NCBI GenBank assembly: GCA_036835325.1
Contig: DAITMF010000052.1
Span: 1 to 20,604, forward strand
DNA length: 20,604 nt
Direction of reading: 5' to 3'
From: CAMCHP01 sp036835325
GTDB taxonomy: Bacteria; Bacteroidota; Bacteroidia; Flavobacteriales_D; Sanyastnellaceae
Below are positions 1 through 5,258 of the stretch, piece after piece. The position numbers and the translations under genes were made by a program. Numbering within the stretch: position 1 is the first letter of the stretch; each line of letters starts with the position of its first letter. The notes below the pieces were generated by a model. It was not told where the DNA came from. It saw nothing but the letters and a program-made list of their open reading frames with translations, and did no database searches.

Positions 1-93
1 AGTCTGGCCGGGCGATACGGAAGTCTGTTCGGGGTACGAATTGCCATTGTAAATCTGTCTCAGTTCTGTCTCAGTGAAACTACCGTATACGCG
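1..93. other. Left-edge stretch, no confident gene
   Basis: Two readings compete and neither can be settled here. On the plus strand, frame 2 runs open from the window edge to a TAA at 50-52 and could be the last 16 codons of a gene converging on the terminator at 94-119. On the minus strand an ATG at 47-45 opens a frame that begins MAIRTPNRLPYRPAR and leaves the window. The stretch also contains the tandem repeat at 54-75. Sequence to the left of the window would decide between the two. Confidence 0.2.
54..75. repeat. 11-bp tandem direct repeat, two copies
   Basis: TCTGTCTCAGT occurs twice back to back (54-64 and 65-75). It lies in the short non-coding stretch between the left-edge gene fragment and the terminator. 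If the minus-strand ATG at 47 is a real start, the repeat would sit in its 5' leader, where it could serve as an operator. Otherwise it is 3' untranslated sequence. No function is assigned. Confidence 0.6.
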
Positions 94-119
94 AAAACCC
101 TAGCAAATGCTAGGGTTTT
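94..119. terminator. Bidirectional intrinsic terminator after tRNA-Pro
   Basis: AAAACCCTAGCA (94-105) pairs perfectly with TGCTAGGGTTTT (108-119), closing in practice on a 4-nt AAAT loop. The stem is flanked by A and T runs, so it gives a U tract when read in either direction. It lies 12 bp beyond the 3' end of the minus-strand tRNA and would end that transcript. It could also end any plus-strand gene arriving from the left edge. No other hairpin lies between the universal stress genes and this point, so it may end that transcript too. Confidence 0.85.
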
Positions 120-131
120 CAAAGATTTATG

Positions 132-204
132 TCGGGACGACTGGACTTGAACCAGCGACCACACGCCCCCCAGACGTGTACTCTACCAACTGAGCTACGT
201 CCCG
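132..204 (-). tRNA. tRNA-Pro, anticodon GGG
   Basis: A complete 73-nt cloverleaf can be folded by eye. The acceptor stem is CGGGACG/CGTCCCG, with the C1-G72 pair typical of bacterial proline tRNAs and discriminator A73. The D arm is GCTC with loop AGTTGGTA. The anticodon stem is CACGT/GCGTG with loop CTGGGGG, which gives anticodon GGG at positions 34-36. The variable loop has 5 nt, and the T arm has loop TTCAAGT. The 3' CCA is not encoded (the next bases are CAT), so it must be added by nucleotidyltransferase. It decodes CCC and CCU. It has its own promoter just upstream and a strong terminator just downstream. Confidence 0.97.
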
Positions 205-213
205 ATTGGGGTG

Positions 214-243
214 CAAAAATAGTCAAAGTCGCCGTTTGTGCAA
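214..243 (-). promoter_or_regulatory. Bacteroidota-type promoter for tRNA-Pro
   Basis: Read on the minus strand, TTG (243-241) is followed by 19 nt and then TATTTTTG (221-214). This matches the phylum's -33/-7 pattern (TTG, 17-23 nt, TAnnTTTG). The -7 box ends 9 bp before the mature tRNA 5' end at 204, leaving room for a very short leader. The promoter lies in the gap between the stop codon of the first universal stress gene and the tRNA. The tRNA can therefore be transcribed independently of the stress operon. Confidence 0.75.
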
Positions 244-265
244 GTGCCCTACGAGATTCGAAACC

Positions 266-1072
266 TCAATCAGGCATTACCAGCATCGGGCAGTCAATGT
301 ACATGCTCAATTTGCGGCTCACACTGCGGTGGAAAAGCCTCTCAAAAAAGCCGTACTCATGGCGAATCACCGCCAAGAGGTCAACCTTGTTCGCGTTTAC
401 GTAATCGTCAACCCCTTGCGCGACATCGTCGCTCACGATCGTTACCAATTCAGGCCGCGCCCCATTGAACGGCGCCAACCATGCAGTTGATTCATCGTCA
501 CCTACAGCCACCGCTTGCTTCTCAACGTGGATGGCTAAAAAGGCCGCATTAAACTTCTTCACCAAGGCCGTAAGCGGCTTCAATTGCGCCTCTTTCAAGC
601 CTTTGAAGTCGGTCGCAATGGCCACCTTCGCCGGTGCCTTCAGGTCAACGTTTACGGGCACCACCAAAACGGGTACCGGACAACTGCTGACCACGTTGGC
701 TGTGTTGCTGCCCAGAAGTTTCTTCTTCACGTCATCGGCACCCAAGGTACCCATCACCACGTAATCGAACTTTTCTTCGCGCAGCAAACCGCGAATGACC
801 TCAGCCAATGAACCCGCACGCACCAAACCGCGAATTGGGAAGGCATTCAGGGTGTTACCCTTCAGTTCTTCAACCAAATCTGTCATGGTGCGCTCAGACT
901 CATCGCGCAGAATGTCTTCGATGCTCACGAGCATGCCCACACCGGTGTGCGGAATCTGCCAAGTATTGAGCAAAGTAACATCGGGTTCAGCATCTCCGAA
1001 CAAGGTCAACGCATAATCGAGTGCCTTGCGGGCGTTGTCACTGAAGTCGGTCGGTATTAGAATTCGCATCAT
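266..1072 (-). CDS. Universal stress protein, two UspA domains
   Basis: This is a cytoplasmic UspA-family protein of about 268 residues, built from two consecutive Usp domains. Domain 1 opens with the family start RILIPTDFSDNA and ends with an intact ATP-binding signature, G-2x-G-9x-G-S: GTLG at about residues 108-111 and GS at 121-122, then CPVPVLVVP. Domain 2 (about 148-268) lacks that glycine signature and probably does not bind nucleotide. The start is uncertain. Two adjacent ATGs (1072 and 1069) fit the family N-terminus, and an ATG at 1087 would add five non-conserved residues. It lies close downstream of a paralogous usp gene and is the last protein gene of the minus-strand block. USP proteins generally modulate stress tolerance; the partner here is unknown. 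Confidence 0.9.
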   Translation of the reverse strand: MMRILIPTDFSDNARKALDYALTLFGDAEPDVTLLNTWQIPHTGVGMLVSIEDILRDESERTMTDLVEELKGNTLNAFPIRGLVRAGSLAEVIRGLLREEKFDYVVMGTLGADDVKKKLLGSNTANVVSSCPVPVLVVPVNVDLKAPAKVAIATDFKGLKEAQLKPLTALVKKFNAAFLAIHVEKQAVAVGDDESTAWLAPFNGARPELVTIVSDDVAQGVDDYVNANKVDLLAVIRHEYGFFERLFHRSVSRKLSMYIDCPMLVMPD

Positions 1073-1096
1073 CGTACTCACTATCATTGGCCGGCA

Positions 1097-1963
1097 TTAC
1101 CCGGGAAAAATCACTCCTTTCTTCTGTTTTGTTTGCTCGATGCGCATGCTGAGCACCGGAATTTCACTGTGATTGGCGATGTCTTCGGCAATGCTTTGGC
1201 GGAAGAAATGCGCCAAACCGGTACGGCCGTGCGTTTCAATCGCCACAACGTCTGCACCTACCTCTTCGATGAACTTGTGGATGCCATTCTCAACGATCAT
1301 GTCGTTGAAGATGTTCACGCTGTAGTCATTCAAACCAACCGATGCTGCAAAGTCGTGCATCAGCTTGCGCGAGTAGTCGCTGGTTTCAAAATTGGCCGGT
1401 GTAATTACCTTGAGCAGGTGCAAATCGGCATCAAAAAGCTTCGCGAATTCTCGAATCGGTTCAAAGCTGACCGCTGCCTCGCCAAAAAAGTTCGAGCAAA
1501 ACACCAACGACTGTGGGTTGAAGTCGGTCATGCGTTCTTTTACAGTCAGTACCGGACACGGTGCTGTGCGAATCACCTTCTCGGTGTTTGAGCCGATGAA
1601 AAATTCTTTGGCTCCGCTCACGCCCTGCGAACCCATTACAATGAGGTCAACTTCGTGCTCCTTGGCTTTTTCGCTAATGGTTTCAAAAACGCCTTCCCAC
1701 TGCAGCACTTCAACCACGTTGACCTGCTCAAAAAATGGCTGGGCAATGAGTTTCTCGAACTCTTGCTTGGCGCGTTTGAGCACAAACAGCCCTTCGGTGG
1801 TGTCTACCATGTCGCCAAACCGGTCGTTCACACTGTACCGTGGCATATCAATGGCATGCAAAAGGTACACGCGGGCGCCGGTGCGACGGGCAATCTGCGC
1901 GGCCACTTCAGCAGCATAGTATGCGTAGGGCGAAAAATCGGTTGGGACGAGTATGCGTTTCAT
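1097..1963 (-). CDS. Universal stress protein, two UspA domains
   Basis: This 288-residue protein has tandem Usp domains. It begins MKRILVPTDFSPYAY, the usual Usp N-terminus. The ATP signature in domain 1 is complete: GSQG at residues 111-114, nine residues, then GSNTEKV from 124, followed by APCPVLTV. The second domain ends in THGRTGLAHFF...SEIPVLSM. There the final glycine spacing is shortened, so nucleotide binding in that half is doubtful. It is a diverged paralogue of the usp gene just downstream, and the pair is probably cotranscribed. A promoter-like element lies 22 bp upstream. The gene order behind the kinase and receiver-CRP regulator suggests that regulator controls it (inference). 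Confidence 0.92.
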   Translation of the reverse strand: MKRILVPTDFSPYAYYAAEVAAQIARRTGARVYLLHAIDMPRYSVNDRFGDMVDTTEGLFVLKRAKQEFEKLIAQPFFEQVNVVEVLQWEGVFETISEKAKEHEVDLIVMGSQGVSGAKEFFIGSNTEKVIRTAPCPVLTVKERMTDFNPQSLVFCSNFFGEAAVSFEPIREFAKLFDADLHLLKVITPANFETSDYSRKLMHDFAASVGLNDYSVNIFNDMIVENGIHKFIEEVGADVVAIETHGRTGLAHFFRQSIAEDIANHSEIPVLSMRIEQTKQKKGVIFPG

Positions 1964-1985
1964 TGGGTATACAAACTGTAAGGTG

Positions 1986-2013
1986 CAAAAATCGTGAACT
2001 TCAGTCAGCTCAA
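1986..2013 (-). promoter_or_regulatory. Putative promoter of the usp pair
   Basis: On the minus strand TTG (2013-2011) is followed by 17 nt and then GATTTTTG (1993-1986), one mismatch from TAnnTTTG. It ends 22 bp before the ATG of the upstream usp gene. The block ATTTTTGCACC is shared with the tRNA-Pro promoter in this window, which supports it being a real -7 region. The usp genes may therefore be expressed separately from the kinase-regulator genes. Confidence 0.5.
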
Positions 2014-2037
2014 GCCTGACGCTGAGCTGCTCTTTTT
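2006..2037 (+). other. Hairpin with T run, opposite to the genes
   Basis: CAGCTCA (2006-2012) can pair with TGAGCTG (2023-2029) around a 10-nt loop. CTC and then TTTTT follow at 2033-2037. This resembles an intrinsic terminator read on the plus strand, yet both neighbouring genes are on the minus strand. It overlaps the -33 element of the putative usp promoter. It could block antisense transcription, act as an operator, or be chance. Confidence 0.3.
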
Positions 2038-2081
2038 ATGATATTCATCAGTTTTGGATGGATGATTAACCTTCGTGGTAT

Positions 2082-2426
2082 TCAGTAGCTTTCTTCGTTG
2101 ACACGTTCGGTGGTCCAGCCTTCGGTGCGGGTGGTTTCGAGCCAGAGATCGCCCGATTTGCGAAAGACCTGCGCAAAGATGCCGTGCTCCTGAAGTTTGG
2201 CTTCAAGTTCTCCCACGGTCATTTTCGGATGAAGCTCAACGGTGACCTCATCGACCTCCATCCACTCGGCCAACAGGCTCTCAGGAAGGGCCCGTTCGGC
2301 CTTTGGTGACCCTTCCCCTTTCGCGTGCGGCAATTTGGACAAGTGCAGCGACAGTCGAGGGAACAATTTAGTGAACGCTTCTTGCAGCGAGGCTGCGGTA
2401 TGGTTTGATTTGACAACGAGTTTCAT
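2082..2426 (-). CDS. Conserved hypothetical protein, 114 aa
   Basis: This is a small soluble protein with no signal peptide or membrane segment. I recognise its C-terminal pattern (about residues 65-110, TVGELEAKLQEHG...AQVFRKSGDLWLETT.TEGWT) from uncharacterised Bacteroidota proteins often found beside regulators, but I know of no assigned function. The reading frame extends upstream to 2516. I chose the ATG at 2426 (MKLVVKSNHTAASL) because the family-like sequence begins there and the 30 extra residues look like untranslated leader. It lies between the receiver-CRP regulator and the usp pair on the same strand, so a part in the same stress response is inferred from position only. Confidence 0.75.
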   Translation of the reverse strand: MKLVVKSNHTAASLQEAFTKLFPRLSLHLSKLPHAKGEGSPKAERALPESLLAEWMEVDEVTVELHPKMTVGELEAKLQEHGIFAQVFRKSGDLWLETTRTEGWTTERVNEESY

Positions 2427-2454
2427 GAATGCAGGGTTTGAAGGTGAATCTACA

Positions 2455-2468
2455 CTGCAAAAGTGCAG
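2455..2468. repeat. Short inverted repeat upstream of the 114-aa gene
   Basis: CTGCA (2455-2459) and TGCAG (2464-2468) flank AAAG. The element lies 29 bp before the chosen ATG of the small conserved gene, in the promoter-proximal region. It could be half of an operator for a dimeric regulator such as the CRP-type protein encoded just upstream. The arms are only 5 bp, so chance is quite possible. Confidence 0.25.
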
Positions 2469-2570
2469 CAGCTTCAACTCCCCGGCCATGAAGTACGACA
2501 GGAAACGAACTGACAAGACTCAGTTTCTGCGGTTCAAAGCACCCAGAGGCTTCTAATTCCAATGCGCTGC

Positions 2571-3629
2571 TTAGGCGCCGGCAAACTGCTTGAGCTTCTC
2601 AGGGGATACAACGCTGATTGAGCGGCCCTTGACCCGGATGATGTCAGCCTCTTTAAAGTCGCTCAAGGTGCGAATCAACGATTCAGTGGCCGTGCCCACC
2701 ATGGCGGCGAGGTCATCACGTGAAATGCGGATTTCGTCTTGCCCGCTGTCTTTCACAAAGCGCTCGTAAAGGTCAAGCAAGGCACGTGCTGTGCGCTCGC
2801 GCACAGGCGCATAGGCCAGTTGCAGCAAGCGCTCTTCTTGCGCTTTCACGTTGCCTGCCAGAAGCTTGATAAACCGCACCGCTACGTCGCGGTTGCTTTC
2901 CAAAAGGGTGAGGAAATCGGTTCGTGGAATCAAGAGCACTTCAGTGGTTTCGAGCGCAACGGTTGTTTCGCGTTGGTCAGTGCCTTCCAGTATGGCGTTG
3001 TAGCCAAAAAACTCGCCATTGCCCACCAAGCCAATCACGAGTTCTTTGCCGTAGTGGTCGGTTCGGATTACTTTGAGCTTTCCCGATTTCAACAGGTAGA
3101 GGTAGTTCGGGTAATCGCCTTCGCGGTACAGCACTTCTTTGGCTTGGTATTGGCGGCTTTTGCGATCTTCGCCCAACTCGCTGAGCGCGGCAATTCCGCG
3201 GGCGTCAGCCAAAAACGCACTCAATCCCTCCTCTCCCTGTTGGTACTCCTTCTGCAGTGCTTCGCTGCGGCGCAAACGTCCTTCAACCGCTGAAAGCAAA
3301 TCCATTTCTTCAAAAGGCTTGGTGAGGTAGTCATCGGCGCCCATGTTCATGCCCTTGCGCACGTCGCTGCCCTCGGCTTTAGCGCTGAGAAAGATGAACG
3401 GAATCGATGCCGTCACCGGGTCTTTGCTGAGGTAATACAGCACTCCGTACCCGTCGAGTTCGGGCATCATAATGTCGCAAATAATCAAATCGGGCGATTC
3501 GCGCTTGGCCAACTCAACGCCAACCTTGCCGTTTTCGGCCGTTATCACTTCGTAATGAGCGAGTTCGAGCATTTCAGCGGTGTTCTCACGCATCGCTTCA
3601 TTGTCTTCGATCAGGAGTATTTTTTTCAT
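2571..3629 (-). CDS. Response regulator: receiver fused to CRP/FNR-type DNA-binding module
   Basis: This 352-residue cytoplasmic regulator has three parts. Residues 1-120 form a CheY-like receiver with acidic D9, phospho-acceptor D52 (IICDIMMPELDG), S82 and K104 (LTKPFEE). Residues about 145-265 form a cyclic-nucleotide-binding fold (YREGDYPNYLYLLKSGKLKV, NGEFFGYNAILEG). Residues about 270-350 form a Crp-type winged helix, with the recognition helix-turn-helix at about 303-325 (SRDDLAAMVGTATESLIRTL). In the phosphate-binding cassette, R220 is kept, but Y210 occupies the usual ribose-contacting Glu position and E221 follows the Arg, so cAMP binding is unlikely. There is no FNR-like cysteine cluster. 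Its start overlaps the stop of the kinase gene by 4 bp (ATGA), so the kinase is the obvious phosphodonor. Likely targets are the downstream genes (inference). Confidence 0.95.
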   Translation of the reverse strand: MKKILLIEDNEAMRENTAEMLELAHYEVITAENGKVGVELAKRESPDLIICDIMMPELDGYGVLYYLSKDPVTASIPFIFLSAKAEGSDVRKGMNMGADDYLTKPFEEMDLLSAVEGRLRRSEALQKEYQQGEEGLSAFLADARGIAALSELGEDRKSRQYQAKEVLYREGDYPNYLYLLKSGKLKVIRTDHYGKELVIGLVGNGEFFGYNAILEGTDQRETTVALETTEVLLIPRTDFLTLLESNRDVAVRFIKLLAGNVKAQEERLLQLAYAPVRERTARALLDLYERFVKDSGQDEIRISRDDLAAMVGTATESLIRTLSDFKEADIIRVKGRSISVVSPEKLKQFAGA

Positions 3630-5161
3630 TGGTGGATGGGAAAGTGCAGTTCAAAGGTAGTTCCTTGGCCTGAAACACTGCGGAATTCAATCTGTCCGCC
3701 AAGCAAGTCTACGTAGCGTTTTACAATGTGGAGGCCCAAGCCGGTGCCTTGTATATTGGTGGCATTTGTTGCCCTAAAAAAGCGGGTGAAGAGCAGTTCT
3801 TGCTCCGTTTCAGGGATGCCTATGCCTTGATCGGCGATGGAAATGTACAGTTGGCCGCCCGCGTCTTCGCACTGAATGCTGATTTCAGCATTTTCAGGCG
3901 AATATTTGATGGCGTTCGAAAGCAGGTTAATGAGCACGTTGCGCATCATGTGCTCGTCTGCGTTGAGGGTGCAGTTGGCTGTGCAATTCAGCAGCATTTT
4001 TTGTCCGGCTTTGGCCAAACTTTCCATCTCTTCAACAACATCGTGCAGCACGCGGGTTACGTCAAACGGTTCGAAGCGGGGTTGAATGCGTCCTTCCTCA
4101 AGCTTGTCGAGCGACAAGAAATCGTTCAAAATAGACGTCAGGTTTTGCACTGATGTATGAATCCGGTTGAGGTGTTTGAGCCGCTTTCCGGGCTCAGGCT
4201 CTTCATTGTAGCGTTTCAGCAGGCTTACTGAAGTGAGAATCGTGCTGAGCGGTGTTCTGAATTCGTGCGACGCCATGCTGACGAAGCGCGATTTCAGCTC
4301 ATTGAGTTGGCGTTCTTTTTCAAGCGCTTCGCGGATGGTCTCCTGAACCTGTTTTTGGCTGGTAATGTTTTGCTCGACCACCAAAATCTGGTGTACGTTT
4401 CCGTCGGCATCGGGAAGACCGACCGCGTTGAGCAAGTAGTTTTCTGACCGGGTTTCAACCTCGAAACTGAGGTCTTCTCCGTCAAACACCTTTCGCAATT
4501 GCGGCTCGATTTCGGCGCGCACATCGGCGGGAAGGCGGTCAAGGTAGCTGGTGCCCATCAAGCTTTCGCTGGTGAGCCGGTAGCGAAAAAGCTCTTGTCC
4601 TTCAGCAAACACATAACGAAGGTTTCGGTCGAATACGTTGATGGTACCGTTGGGGAAGTTTCGCGCAATGGTGCGGTAGAGGTACTGGCTTTCTTCCAGA
4701 GCACGCGTGCGCTCTTCGACCATGCGTTCGAGCGACTGGTTCATTTGCTGAAGTTTTTCTTCAGTAAGCTTTCGGTCGGTGATGTCGGTAACAAGCGCCA
4801 TTACCATCAGCAAATCGCCTTGGCGAAAGTGGTTCAAACTCACCTCAACCGGGAATTCGCTGCCGTTCTTGCGCACCGCGCGCAAGTCGATGCCCTTGCC
4901 CATTGAGCGCTTGCGTGGCTGGGTGTTGTACGCTTCACGGTGCGCCGAGTGTGTGCCTCGCACATCCATGGGAATAAGCACTTCAATGGCTCTGCCGATG
5001 AGTTCGCCTTCGTCGTAACCAAACATGAACTCCAATTGGCGGTTGGCCAAGAGGATGTTGCCCTCTCCATTTACCACCAACAACCCTTCGGCTGCCGAGT
5101 CAAACAGCAAGCGACCGGCGCCCTCGCGGAGCGCATCGGCATATCCCATCAAGTGATCCAT
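3626..5161 (-). CDS. Soluble PAS-PAS sensor histidine kinase
   Basis: This 511-residue kinase has no signal peptide or transmembrane segment, so it senses cytoplasmic cues. PAS domain 1 (about 12-130) carries FGYDEGELIGR and RAVRKNGSEFPVEVSLN. A coiled-coil linker (about 131-160) leads to PAS domain 2 (about 160-275). The HisKA H-box is FVSMASHEFRTPL with phospho-acceptor H299. The HATPase domain shows an N-box (VLINLLSNAIKYS, about 409-421), G1 (DQGIGIP, 444-450) and G2 (GTGLGLHIV, 472-480), so catalysis should be intact. No Cys/His ligand motif for haem or Fe-S is evident in the PAS domains, and the ligand is unknown. It is translationally coupled to the receiver-CRP gene and divergent from pheT. 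Confidence 0.95.
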   Translation of the reverse strand: MDHLMGYADALREGAGRLLFDSAAEGLLVVNGEGNILLANRQLEFMFGYDEGELIGRAIEVLIPMDVRGTHSAHREAYNTQPRKRSMGKGIDLRAVRKNGSEFPVEVSLNHFRQGDLLMVMALVTDITDRKLTEEKLQQMNQSLERMVEERTRALEESQYLYRTIARNFPNGTINVFDRNLRYVFAEGQELFRYRLTSESLMGTSYLDRLPADVRAEIEPQLRKVFDGEDLSFEVETRSENYLLNAVGLPDADGNVHQILVVEQNITSQKQVQETIREALEKERQLNELKSRFVSMASHEFRTPLSTILTSVSLLKRYNEEPEPGKRLKHLNRIHTSVQNLTSILNDFLSLDKLEEGRIQPRFEPFDVTRVLHDVVEEMESLAKAGQKMLLNCTANCTLNADEHMMRNVLINLLSNAIKYSPENAEISIQCEDAGGQLYISIADQGIGIPETEQELLFTRFFRATNATNIQGTGLGLHIVKRYVDLLGGQIEFRSVSGQGTTFELHFPIHQ

Positions 5162-5177
5162 AGCGCTGTAAATTTCG

Positions 5178-5207
5178 GGAAGTTACTCGATACCGCAAGA
5201 ATGGCAA
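5178..5207 (-). promoter_or_regulatory. Putative promoter of the kinase operon
   Basis: On the minus strand TTG (5207-5205) is followed by 19 nt and then TAACTTCC (5185-5178), a weak match to TAnnTTTG. The -7 box ends 16 bp before the kinase ATG. It overlaps one arm of the inverted repeat described for this divergent region. Confidence 0.4.
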
Positions 5208-5232
5208 CACCCCGTTGATTTTTGGTAACTTC
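5179..5232. repeat. 8-bp inverted repeat in the divergent kinase/pheT region
   Basis: GAAGTTAC at 5179-5186 and its exact reverse complement GTAACTTC at 5225-5232 lie 38 bp apart in the 97-bp region between the divergent starts. Each arm coincides with the TAACTTC portion of a possible -7 box, one for each direction. The arms may be two similar promoters, a pair of operator half-sites, or coincidence. Confidence 0.4.
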
Positions 5233-5233
5233 G
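5226..5233 (+). promoter_or_regulatory. Possible -7 box of pheT
   Basis: TAACTTCG, with one mismatch to TAnnTTTG, lies 25 bp before the pheT ATG. No TTG is found at the expected 17-23 bp further upstream, so support is limited to the -7 match and the position. Confidence 0.3.
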
Positions 5234-5258
5234 CGGCTTCTAAAAAACGCAGCCCAAC

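Noticed and set aside
129..404. Plus-strand reading frame starting MSGRLDLNQRPHAPQT
   Set aside because: It is the antisense of tRNA-Pro; the LDLNQRP-type peptide is a well-known false translation of tRNA genes. The rest lies opposite the usp gene.
1133..1919. Two plus-strand frames of 152 and 175 codons
   Set aside because: They are antisense to the second usp gene, which shows clear family motifs; the antisense products show no recognisable domain.
2427..2516. 30-codon upstream extension of the small conserved gene
   Set aside because: It carries no family-like sequence and would cover the promoter region; the internal ATG at 2426 matches the family N-terminus better.
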